From contig CACZSN010000014.1 of the NCBI GenBank assembly GCA_902783835.1, positions 1-64,000 on the forward strand: a stretch of 64,000 nt of DNA, read 5' to 3'. A model generated the notes under the pieces. That model had not been told where the DNA came from and searched no databases. It worked only from the letters and a program-made list of their open reading frames with translations. The stretch's first letter is position 1. Every line of letters begins with the position of its first letter. The position numbers and the translations under genes are program-made. Source of the stretch: an uncultured bacterium. Lineage in GTDB: Bacteria; Cyanobacteriota; Vampirovibrionia; Gastranaerophilales; Gastranaerophilaceae. Shown piece after piece: positions 26,411 through 34,277 of the stretch.

Positions 26411-27709
26411 CTATACTACAAGAATCGGATTGGCGGTTGTTCTTAAACGTTTCAACAATTCGCCTTTCGGTTCATAATAAGGTGTTACCGTCATAACTTT
26501 AGCGGCAACATCCGGATAATAGTAAATAAATCTTAATTCGCTTGCTGTTAAAGGTTGTTGAGTATGAACGTTTGCGTATCTTGCAAGTTCCAAAATGGTT
26601 CTTGCTTCATCTTCGTCTTTAAATTCCAATTCAAGATTGAGATAAACATTTCTAAAACCTTTAATACCGCCGTATTCGCCAACAGTAATTTGTCTGCCTG
26701 TTTCAACGATTTCCGGTTCTCCGCGGCCCAATTCTTCAAAATCGTAAAGTTCATAGTTTCTTCTGTCTTTCAAAGCACCGTCAGCGTGAATACCGGATTC
26801 ATGAGCAAATGCATTGTCTCCGACCGCGGGTTGATTTATCGGAATAGGTACACCAAAAGCTTTTGAAGTATATTTAGCCAATTTCCAGCATTTTGAAAGG
26901 TCAATATTTTCGTCTAATTTGTATTTTTTCGAGAAACCGCTTGATTTCATAATTGCCAAAATGCAAGAAACCAAATCGGCATTTCCGGCTCTTTCGCCCA
27001 TTCCGTTGATTGCAGTATTGATATAAGTATCGACACCCGCATCAATAGCGGCTTTGGCACCCATTACCGAACAAGCTACCCCCATTCCCAAATCGTTGTG
27101 AAAATGTGTTTCTATAGGTATTTGAAGTTCTTTGCCCAGTGCGTATATTCTGTCATAAGCAGTTTTAGGGTCATCATAACCCAAAGTGTCACAATATCTT
27201 AATCTGTGAGCACCTGCTTTTTTAACTTCATGACCAAATTTTAACAAAAAGTCCATATCGGTTCTTGAGGCATCTTCGGCATTTACCCCGATAGTAATAG
27301 CACCGCATGAAAGAGCCGCTTCAACAGCTTCACAGGTGGATTTTATAATATCATCGGGAGATTTTTTGCCTTGATATTTTCCTTCAATCATTTGTTTTGA
27401 TGTTGATTGAGAAAGGTTTACGTGCTTCAATCTCGGGACATTTTGAAAAGATAACATAACATCCGAAGATAAAGCTCTTATCCATCCGGAAAGAATTGTT
27501 TTATCAATAACACCTCTGTCCACCAATTCAAGGTTTCCGTTGAGGTAATTAAGTTCGTGTCGGGTTGTCGGGAAACCAAATTCAGAACGGGTTATTCCCA
27601 TATTGTTCAACATCAAATTGATAATAGTTTTTTGTAATTTAGCAAGACCTAAGCGTGAAGTTTGAACACCGTCACGATTGGTCACATCCGTAACATATAT
27701 TGTAGGCAT
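26411..27709 (-). CDS. Isopropylmalate/homocitrate synthase family protein
   Basis: A 432-aa Claisen-condensing HMGL-like TIM-barrel enzyme. DVTNRDGVQTSR carries the catalytic Arg and Asp, THFHNDLGM holds the metal-binding His pair, and INGMGERAGNADL is the family signature. HESGIHADG follows. It lacks the ~120-residue LeuA feedback-regulatory domain. Substrate could be 2-ketoisovalerate, pyruvate or 2-oxoglutarate. The adjacent short-type LeuCD would process any of the products. The frame is open from a GTG at 27769, but the ATG at 27709 starts just before the first barrel strand. Confidence 0.85.
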   Translation of the reverse strand: MPTIYVTDVTNRDGVQTSRLGLAKLQKTIINLMLNNMGITRSEFGFPTTRHELNYLNGNLELVDRGVIDKTILSGWIRALSSDVMLSFQNVPRLKHVNLSQSTSKQMIEGKYQGKKSPDDIIKSTCEAVEAALSCGAITIGVNAEDASRTDMDFLLKFGHEVKKAGAHRLRYCDTLGYDDPKTAYDRIYALGKELQIPIETHFHNDLGMGVACSVMGAKAAIDAGVDTYINTAINGMGERAGNADLVSCILAIMKSSGFSKKYKLDENIDLSKCWKLAKYTSKAFGVPIPINQPAVGDNAFAHESGIHADGALKDRRNYELYDFEELGRGEPEIVETGRQITVGEYGGIKGFRNVYLNLELEFKDEDEARTILELARYANVHTQQPLTASELRFIYYYPDVAAKVMTVTPYYEPKGELLKRLRTTANPILVV

Positions 27710-27895
27710 GATATCGTCTCTATTTCTGTGTACGAACTCTATTATACAACTTTTTATAAATTTTTCCACATTTTACAAATAGCCTGAGTGAATAAGAAGT
27801 TTCGGTAATGATATTGTTCCCTGTTAAACGGCATAATTCAAAGGTAAAGAAAAAACAGTGAAAGGTCACATAAAAAATTCTCATAAGGAGGTAGA

Positions 27896-29893
27896 ATGAA
27901 ATTTAACAAATTAACAGTTGCACTCGTTGTATCAGCAATCGCGATGAACACAGTTTACGCTGAAGATATTTCTTTTGCTCCGACAACGACAACAAACAGT
28001 GAATATCAATTGATTGCAGCTTGCCCAACGGAAGATTGTCCGCAAGTTGTAACACCGAAAACAAAAAAATGTCCGAAATGCCACAAGAAACACAACAAAT
28101 GCAAATGTAATAAAGAAGCGAATACTTGTGAAGCTCCGACGCAAACTTGTGAAACTCCGGAACCGGTTTGTGAAACACCGAAACCGACCTGCGAAGCATT
28201 AGCACCTTGCGAAAAGGAAAAAGTTTCAACTTGTTCCGCATGTCCGCAACCGGATTCTGACCAAAAAGCACATATGATGCAATCTTACGCATATCCTAAT
28301 GCCGTTTACGGTGCAAATAACCTTATCGGTGAAAAAGATGCGGGAGTTTACCTCGGACAAGCGATTGACGGCGAAAAAACAGGTATACCTGTTGCAAGAG
28401 AAACCGATGCAATTACCGGTGCGGCAGCAGCTTGTCCCTGTATTGAAGACACTACTCCGAAAGTAACGGTTGAAACAAACGATAACTGCGGTTGCCAAAT
28501 CAGTATGCAAACGGAAGACAGTATCGAAGTTACAAAAAAATCATTACAACCGTTTGAAATTTCAACTCCGACAGGTGCGGCAGCTCCTTTGGTAAGTGCA
28601 TTTGAAGATGTACCGAACGGATACTGGGCAGGATGCGAAATCAATAAATTGACGGAAAATAACATCATAGCCGGTTACCCTGACAGAACTTTCAAACCCA
28701 ATTTACCTGTATCAAGAGCTGAAATGGCAGCTATGACGGTAAAAGGATATAACCTTTTAAACTCTGATACAGCACCTTGCCACAAATCATTCAAAGATGT
28801 TCCGAGAAACTTCTGGGGCAGCAAAATGATTAACAAAGCTGTTGCAAACGGTTTGATGGAAGGCTATCCGAACAATACATTTAAGCCTAATAAACCCGTA
28901 ACAAGAGCTGAAGCATTCTCTATTTTGGCTAAAGGTATTAACTGCCCGATGGATTTATGCCAAGCAAATGAGATTTTAAGCAAATATTGTGACGCAGACA
29001 CAGTTCCTGAATGGGCAAAAATTTCAGTAGCTAAAGCTATTCAATCAGGTGCATTGAATGATGCTCCGAAACCCGATATGATTAACGCAAATAAAGATGC
29101 AAGCCGTGCGGAAATTGCCTCAATGCTCGAAAATATCAGAGTTTCATTGGGTTACTCAAATGTTGATAAAGTAACAATGGATGATTGCGGTTGCACAGGT
29201 GCTGCTGCTTACATCGAACATGAAGAAAATATTCAACTTCCGACAATCGCGATGAACTTCAATGATGAAATTAACGCAAAATCATCAAACGTAGGTGACA
29301 GATTTGCCGCAACAACAACAGAAGAAGTTACAATCAACGGTGAAACATTCCCCTGCGGTTCAACTGTCAGAGGTAAAATCCTTGAAGTACAACGTTCTTC
29401 CGGAAAATGTGCTGGCGGTTTGAAATTGTCATTTGATTCAATCGAAAACGGCGACTGCAAGGCTGATTTGCCTCAACAAGTTTTGGCAGCACAAGTTGAC
29501 AAAACAAAAACTCAAAACCCCGTCGCAAGATTGGTAACAATGCCTTTCACTTGGACAGGAAGCTTGCTCGGTATTGTCGGCAGAACAGTAGGCGGTGCCG
29601 TTGTTAATGCAGGTAACGCAGTCGAAAACGTAGTAGGCGGCGTCGGTATCGGTACAGGCGAAGTCTTCCAAGGTCAATTCAAAGCTGCAGGAAGAAGCTA
29701 CGGCGATTCAATCAAAAACCTCGTCAAAGCTCCTATCGATACAACCAGAACCGCATTGTCTGGTACAATGGGCTTATTCCAAACAACAGGAGACGAACTC
29801 ACTTACCTCGTAGATGCAAAAGGCTCAAGAATTTCTTCAATCAATCCGAAAGAAAAAGTTACTGTTGCCTTCGGTTGCAATCCTCAAAATTAA
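27896..29893 (+). CDS. Exported SLH-domain protein with Cys-rich N terminus
   Basis: A 665-aa envelope protein. A signal peptide (1-22, cut after VYA) is followed by a Cys-rich region (about 40-120) with Cys-Pro-Lys-Cys-type pairs and degenerate TCETPEPVCETPKPTCE repeats. Three SLH motifs follow (about 233-280, 295-345 and 360-415), two with near-consensus ITxAEF-like SRAEMAA and TRAEAFS. SLH domains anchor cell-envelope proteins to peptidoglycan or its polymers. The C-terminal third (about 445-665) repeats the module of the exported protein at 14607, including a glycine-rich zipper-like stretch. It has no porin barrel like cyanobacterial SLH porins. A perfect AAGGAGG ribosome site suggests high expression. 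Confidence 0.88.
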   Translation: MKFNKLTVALVVSAIAMNTVYAEDISFAPTTTTNSEYQLIAACPTEDCPQVVTPKTKKCPKCHKKHNKCKCNKEANTCEAPTQTCETPEPVCETPKPTCEALAPCEKEKVSTCSACPQPDSDQKAHMMQSYAYPNAVYGANNLIGEKDAGVYLGQAIDGEKTGIPVARETDAITGAAAACPCIEDTTPKVTVETNDNCGCQISMQTEDSIEVTKKSLQPFEISTPTGAAAPLVSAFEDVPNGYWAGCEINKLTENNIIAGYPDRTFKPNLPVSRAEMAAMTVKGYNLLNSDTAPCHKSFKDVPRNFWGSKMINKAVANGLMEGYPNNTFKPNKPVTRAEAFSILAKGINCPMDLCQANEILSKYCDADTVPEWAKISVAKAIQSGALNDAPKPDMINANKDASRAEIASMLENIRVSLGYSNVDKVTMDDCGCTGAAAYIEHEENIQLPTIAMNFNDEINAKSSNVGDRFAATTTEEVTINGETFPCGSTVRGKILEVQRSSGKCAGGLKLSFDSIENGDCKADLPQQVLAAQVDKTKTQNPVARLVTMPFTWTGSLLGIVGRTVGGAVVNAGNAVENVVGGVGIGTGEVFQGQFKAAGRSYGDSIKNLVKAPIDTTRTALSGTMGLFQTTGDELTYLVDAKGSRISSINPKEKVTVAFGCNPQN

Positions 29894-29917
29894 TAAATTG
29901 CCTCAGTAAAATCAATG

Positions 29918-29953
29918 GCGGCGATTGGATTAAATTCCAATCGCCGCTTTTTT
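29918..29953 (+). terminator. Terminator after the SLH gene
   Basis: A 12-bp perfect stem (29918-29929 with 29936-29947, core GGCGATTGG) is followed by TTTTTT. It is a very strong intrinsic terminator. Confidence 0.93.
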
Positions 29954-29990
29954 ACTCATAATTGTTTATACTCTTACAACAAGGTTTTTA

Positions 29991-30098
29991 ATAACACTAA
30001 TAGTGGCTTTGACAGAAGAAAAAGATTTTCCGAGATAACACCATTTGTGTTATTAACCAAAAACAAACAATACTGAATAAATAACACTATTTGTGTTT
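29991..30098. repeat. Cluster of three ATAACAC-N5-GTGTTAT-type palindromes
   Basis: Three related sequences lie within 110 bp: ATAACACTAATAGTG (29991-30005, one arm truncated), ATAACACCATTTGTGTTAT (30035-30053) and ATAACACTATTTGTGTTTA (30081-30099). The last overlaps the stop of the minus-strand membrane gene. Further copies are embedded in coding DNA at 17765-17783, 19586-19604 and 30491-30509. Confidence 0.7.
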
Positions 30099-31628
30099 AC
30101 CGTTAAAAGAAGTATTAATTTCCGCAATAAAAAGTTTATCGTCTTCATCGAAAGAATAAAAATTGACCACTTTTACATTATTATCCGATGACATCAAGAA
30201 GTCTCGAATATCACGATTATAAGAGGAACTCATACGTCTGAACGGCAAATAAACGTAGTAAGTATCATTAGACATAGAAGAAAGCATTTTTTTAAATTTA
30301 TATTTATCAAAATTCTGCCAAATATCCAAATCATATACAACATCTTTTCCGCCGTATGAAATAAAGCAACTTTTTATCCCTATTACGTTTTTCAATTCAG
30401 GATTAATTTCTTGCAATTTTTGGAACACATCACGTATACAAGTTTCGTGAGTAAGATATTCATTTATCGGAGTTTTGAGGCAAAACAGCGTTGACACAAA
30501 TAGTGTTATGACAACAAATGTCGAGACATATTTATTTTTAATAAACAGAAAAGATTGCAAGTACAACACGGAAAAAATCGGTAACAGGAACAATATTAAT
30601 CGCGCCTCATAAGGATATATGTTTAAAAATCCCGCCAATACCGTCAGACCCAATATTCCCAAAAACATTACGATTAACTTTTTATTTTTCAAAATTAAAA
30701 ACAAAATAAAATTACCCCAGAAGAACACACCCCAATGAGGATAATCAATTCCGCAAAATTCTCTCAAGAAAAATTCCGTTTTAACCGTAAAGAGCAAATA
30801 AAAGTTTTCGAATGTAAACATTGAAGGATTTGTATCAATCCAATAATTGGCCATAAACCCGTACAACGCATCGTGAACAGGTTTATAAAATAAAGCGGTA
30901 TATAAAATTGTACCGATAAAAATCGGAATTAAATAGACGACGGCATAAAAAACACTTTTTTTATTTTGGAAAATATTCCACAATACAATCAAGGACCCTA
31001 TTGCAACTATAAAAAATGCGGATGAGGAGCACAGAGGCAGAAAAGAAATTATTATTCCCGCCAAAAATAATTTTATTTTCGAAAAATTTTTAACGTCAAA
31101 AAAATAGAAAAACATCATCAAAAGAATTGCTATTAAAAGTTCGAAAGAATATTGTTTTACTTCATTTGCATAATTAACAACGTTCGGAGTAAATGCCGTG
31201 ATAAAAGCAACCCCCGAAGTTACACAAATATTTCTATATACCTTATGCACAAAAATCGGAAGCATAATCAGCGACAAAATTGAACATATACAAGGAAAAA
31301 TTCTCAAAGCAATTTCGACTGAAAAATACTTCGACAGAGAAACATATGAAAATTTTTCCGCAACAAGAAATACAGGCGGTGCAACCTGATAAAAATCAAG
31401 TGGTTTGAATAATTCCGAATAATTTTTCAATATGATGTTTGAAGTCAATGCACATTCATCAAACCCAAATGATTGATTTGAAAAAAGCAACTTCAATCGC
31501 AAATAAATTCCCGCCAAAATGACAAAAGTAAGAACGAAAATCATTCCGTATCTTTCAATGAAATCACAGAATCTTGAAAATTTATTTTTGAATATTAAAA
31601 AAAAATTATTCATAATATCATCATACAT
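30087..31628 (-). CDS. Polytopic membrane protein, GT-C glycosyltransferase-like
   Basis: A protein of about 513 aa with around 10 membrane helices, from the PMT/ArnT-like superfamily. After the first helix a periplasmic loop has FGFDECALTSN (an Asp-Glu pair at the usual catalytic site), then YQVAPPVFLV. A second loop, NYANEVKQYSFELL, is also typical. It lacks the tandem genes' C-terminal pattern and is only distantly related to them. Several starts are possible: GTG 31640, ATG 31628 and ATG 31613, none with a clear ribosome site. I use 31628 with modest confidence. The gene contains one ATAACAC-type palindrome and its stop codon lies in another. Confidence 0.72.
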   Translation of the reverse strand: MYDDIMNNFFLIFKNKFSRFCDFIERYGMIFVLTFVILAGIYLRLKLLFSNQSFGFDECALTSNIILKNYSELFKPLDFYQVAPPVFLVAEKFSYVSLSKYFSVEIALRIFPCICSILSLIMLPIFVHKVYRNICVTSGVAFITAFTPNVVNYANEVKQYSFELLIAILLMMFFYFFDVKNFSKIKLFLAGIIISFLPLCSSSAFFIVAIGSLIVLWNIFQNKKSVFYAVVYLIPIFIGTILYTALFYKPVHDALYGFMANYWIDTNPSMFTFENFYLLFTVKTEFFLREFCGIDYPHWGVFFWGNFILFLILKNKKLIVMFLGILGLTVLAGFLNIYPYEARLILFLLPIFSVLYLQSFLFIKNKYVSTFVVITLFVSTLFCLKTPINEYLTHETCIRDVFQKLQEINPELKNVIGIKSCFISYGGKDVVYDLDIWQNFDKYKFKKMLSSMSNDTYYVYLPFRRMSSSYNRDIRDFLMSSDNNVKVVNFYSFDEDDKLFIAEINTSFNGKHK

Positions 31629-31705
31629 TAAAAAATCCACTAAATAAATGATAAAGAAAAAAATGATTTTTCATAAACTTAAAATACTTAAGGTGAGGAT
31701 TTGGA

Positions 31706-31849
31706 ATGAATACAATAAAGTCTGCTATGAATAAGATTAAAACTATTCCCGCAAAACCGGAAACACCATATCCGCAAGTTATTTCTTGGATTTTTTCATT
31801 GTGTATTATGTTCACATTCATCTATGTTTGCGAAATGACAGGGATGTAA
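31706..31849 (+). CDS. 47-aa single-pass membrane protein
   Basis: A 47-codon gene with an AAGGTGAGGA ribosome site a few nt before the ATG. The first ~23 residues are polar and basic with Pro-rich KPETPYPQ. Residues ~25-42 form one membrane helix (SWIFSLCIMFTFIYV), and it ends CEMTGM. A terminator (31852-31878) follows within 3 bp of the stop. The good ribosome site, single helix and immediate terminator argue that it is real. Function unknown. Confidence 0.65.
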   Translation: MNTIKSAMNKIKTIPAKPETPYPQVISWIFSLCIMFTFIYVCEMTGM

Positions 31850-31851
31850 AA

Positions 31852-31882
31852 AAGGCTACGACATAAAATCATAGCCTTAAAA
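31852..31882. terminator. Terminator after the 47-aa membrane protein
   Basis: AAGGCTA (31852-31858) pairs with TAGCCTT (31872-31878), with A- and T-rich flanks. It probably ends the small plus-strand gene and may also serve the minus-strand glycosyltransferase ending at 31910. Confidence 0.6.
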
Positions 31883-31909
31883 ATCATTTTAATTTCCAAA
31901 CGGAATAAA

Positions 31910-32635
31910 CTAATTTTTCCAATATTTATCAAGCCATTTTGTCGGTTTAACATAACGGAAACCGCCTTTACCCCAAAAGCCTTTGTATGCTTGTTCCGGA
32001 GTCGGACGTCCGTGGAAAATTACGATTTTGGCTTCTTCCGGGTCACGAGCCATTTGGAAATAATTAATCGGGAACGGTCTCAAGCAGCTACGTTTGAAGC
32101 TTACGCACCATTTTTTGTCCCAATATTTCAAAATGCCTTTATCGTACATTTGGTGAGAAAGGAAAGCCTGTTCGTTTTTATAACGTTTTCTGATATCTTT
32201 ACCCTCTTTGTAGAAGTTTTCAATAATGTCAGGATACTTGTTAACTTCAAATCTGAAAACAGAAGAATTTCCGATAATATCTTTTTCAAAATCCCAATCT
32301 TTAATGATTAAAAAATCACCTTCAACTTCAAAAAACGCATCAATATTATCTCTAATAACAATATCCAAATCCATAAACAAAGCTTGACCTTGTAAATCTG
32401 CCAATTTATCAGTAAAGAGACCAAGTTTTTTCCAAGCTTTTTCGGGCAAACCGTCATCATTAAGCTCAGGTAACGGGCGAACTTCAATGCCTTCGAGCAA
32501 ACCTTCTGAATTATCCGTAAAACATACAAAGCGGTGAGGAATAGTCAAATTTCTTTCAACCATTTTATAGAGTCTGTTGACATATTCAGGACCAAATTTG
32601 GTACCCCATTTTATACAAATTACGTTCTTATCCAT
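31910..32635 (-). CDS. Putative GT-A glycosyltransferase
   Basis: A 241-aa soluble protein. NVICIKWGTKFGPEYVNRL at the N terminus and ALFMDLDIVIRDNID, where DLD is a DxD-type metal site, suggest a GT8-like or related GT-A fold. Near the C terminus IVIFHGRPTPEQAY carries a conserved His-Gly-x-Pro of the same group. It probably acts in the cytoplasm on envelope glycans together with the nearby membrane glycosyltransferase. A CAGGAGAACAG ribosome site lies upstream. The exact family and substrate are uncertain. Confidence 0.7.
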   Translation of the reverse strand: MDKNVICIKWGTKFGPEYVNRLYKMVERNLTIPHRFVCFTDNSEGLLEGIEVRPLPELNDDGLPEKAWKKLGLFTDKLADLQGQALFMDLDIVIRDNIDAFFEVEGDFLIIKDWDFEKDIIGNSSVFRFEVNKYPDIIENFYKEGKDIRKRYKNEQAFLSHQMYDKGILKYWDKKWCVSFKRSCLRPFPINYFQMARDPEEAKIVIFHGRPTPEQAYKGFWGKGGFRYVKPTKWLDKYWKN

Positions 32636-32725
32636 TCTGTTCTCCTGTCTGCATTTGGATGTTTATTAGCTTTACGATGTGCGTATCATTATAATCAAGA
32701 AAAATTATAAAAGCAACCGAAAAGA

Positions 32726-33409
32726 TTATTTATCATTAAATAATAATCTCATTTGCGGTGATTTTGATTTTTGAAGTAATTTTTGAGTTTTATCATCTGG
32801 TTTTGCACCTGCATTGAGTAAAATTTCAACAATATCCGCACGTTTTTGTTCAATTGCATAATTTAACGGTATTTTTCCGTAAACAGACTGATTTACATCT
32901 GCCTTATAATTGACCAAAAGTTTTACCATATCAGGATTTTGTTTGCGGATTGCTTCTCTGAGTAAACTGTCACCATCCACCTCAGAATTAACTTTTGCAC
33001 CATATTTCAAAAGCAAATTCAAGGCTTCAATATTTTCTTTTAAGACTGCAAACATCGCAACAGGCTCTGACATGTATGTCACATTGGGATTTGCACCGTT
33101 TGCAAGCAATAATTCCAAAACTTCATTTTGATTTTGCTGAACCGCCAAAAAGACTACAGGAACAGAAGCATGTTTGGTATTTACGTCATAACCGAGATTG
33201 ATAAAAGACTCTACAAGTCTTATATCGCCGTTGATTACGGCATTTGCAAAACAAGAATTTCTGTATTTTGCATTTTGAAATTTATCTTGTGAATCTTGCG
33301 TTTGAGATTGGTTGGGCAAATTTATTGCATTACTTGTATTGCCTTCGGCCAAAACAGGTGCAGTCATTGACATTGTCATAAAAACAACTAAACACAAAAT
33401 CTTTTTCAT
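32726..33409 (-). CDS. Exported ankyrin-repeat protein (227 aa)
   Basis: A signal peptide (MKKILCLVVFMTMSMTAPVLAEG) is followed by a short linker and about five ankyrin repeats, including VFLAVQQNQNEVLELLLANGANPNV and REAIRKQNPDMVKLLVNYKADVN. Ankyrin repeats bind proteins. The signal peptide places it in the periplasm or outside. A second exported ankyrin protein is encoded at 44149. The partner is unknown. The 33430-33466 hairpin lies just upstream and separates it from yebC. Confidence 0.85.
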   Translation of the reverse strand: MKKILCLVVFMTMSMTAPVLAEGNTSNAINLPNQSQTQDSQDKFQNAKYRNSCFANAVINGDIRLVESFINLGYDVNTKHASVPVVFLAVQQNQNEVLELLLANGANPNVTYMSEPVAMFAVLKENIEALNLLLKYGAKVNSEVDGDSLLREAIRKQNPDMVKLLVNYKADVNQSVYGKIPLNYAIEQKRADIVEILLNAGAKPDDKTQKLLQKSKSPQMRLLFNDK

Positions 33410-33429
33410 TTAAAAATCTCCGTCTTATC

Positions 33430-33466
33430 TAAAAAGCGAAACCGCCCGATATCAGGCGGTTTCTGC
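33430..33466 (-). terminator. Terminator after yebC
   Basis: GAAACCGCC (33438-33446) pairs perfectly with GGCGGTTTC (33455-33463). On the minus strand it is followed by GCTTTTTAG, giving a modest T-run after the yebC stop. Confidence 0.8.
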
Positions 33467-33472
33467 AAATAA

Positions 33473-34225
33473 TTACACTTCAACCTGAGCCATTAACTCA
33501 TCGGAAATATCGAAGTTTGAATAAACATTTTGAACATCATCGTGATCTTCAAGTTTTTCCATCAATCTCAAAATATTTTGAGCAACTTTAACGTCCGTAA
33601 TTTCGATTGAATTTTCAGGAATTCTTGTGAATTCTGCTGATTTTGGTTTAAATCCTGCTGTTTCAAGACCTTCCGAGCATGCTTGTAAGTTTTCGAAAGT
33701 AGTAACAACTTGATATTCGTCTTCTTCTTCCTTAACATCATCAGCATTACATTCAATAGCAGCTTCAAAAAGTTTTTCAAAATCTACATCGTCTTTATCA
33801 AAAACGACAAGTCCGACCGGTTTGAACATCCAGCCTACACAACCTGTTTCACCCAAGTTGCCGTTGAATTTTGAGAAATAACTTCTGATATCGCCGGCTG
33901 TTCTGTTGCGGTTGTCAGTCATAGCTTCGATGAAAATCGCTGCACCGCCTGCACCGTATCCTTCGTAAGTGATTTCTTCGAAGTTATCTCCGCCTTGACC
34001 GCCGCCGCCTTTTTCGATTGCACGTTTGATGTTATCGTTCGGCAAACCAGCAGCTTTTGCTCTGTCGATGGCAGTTCTTAATCTGAAGTTGCCGGCAGGA
34101 TCAGTACCGCCAAGTCTTGCAGCAGTAATAATTTCTCTTGAAAATTTTTGAAAAGCAACGCCTCTTTGTGCGTCAACTTTTGCTTTTTTGTTCTTAATAT
34201 TTGCCCATTTTGAGTGTCCTGACAT
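33473..34225 (-). CDS. yebC: YebC/PmpR family regulator
   Basis: A 250-aa YebC/TACO1 protein. The N terminus GHSKWANIKNKKAKVDAQRG is the family signature. GGTDPAGNFRLRTAIDRAKAAGLPNDNIKRAI and YEGYGAGGAAIFIEAMTDNRNRT follow in order. Family members act as transcription regulators or, as shown for some bacterial and mitochondrial members, help translation through polyproline or difficult stretches. Length is normal. It is a single-gene unit and divergent from the TPR gene. Confidence 0.95.
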   Translation of the reverse strand: MSGHSKWANIKNKKAKVDAQRGVAFQKFSREIITAARLGGTDPAGNFRLRTAIDRAKAAGLPNDNIKRAIEKGGGGQGGDNFEEITYEGYGAGGAAIFIEAMTDNRNRTAGDIRSYFSKFNGNLGETGCVGWMFKPVGLVVFDKDDVDFEKLFEAAIECNADDVKEEEDEYQVVTTFENLQACSEGLETAGFKPKSAEFTRIPENSIEITDVKVAQNILRLMEKLEDHDDVQNVYSNFDISDELMAQVEV

Positions 34226-34243
34226 AAAATTCTCCGATTTATA

Positions 34244-34271
34244 TTGATATTTACATAATTTATTGTAATAT
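34244..34271 (+). promoter_or_regulatory. Promoter placed for a leaderless TPR mRNA
   Basis: TTGATA (34244-34249), a 16-bp spacer and TAATAT (34266-34271) place the expected start site at or next to the ATG at 34278. No ribosome site lies between the -10 and the ATG, so the transcript may be leaderless. Confidence 0.4.
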
Positions 34272-34277
34272 AAAATT

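Noticed and set aside
28140-28220. Short TCETPEP-type repeats as a CRISPR or DNA repeat array.
   Set aside because: They are in-frame codon repeats within the SLH gene, with no regular spacers.
28226-28668. Minus-strand Cys-rich frames under the SLH gene.
   Set aside because: They mirror the Cys-rich coding repeats of the plus-strand gene; no start signals.
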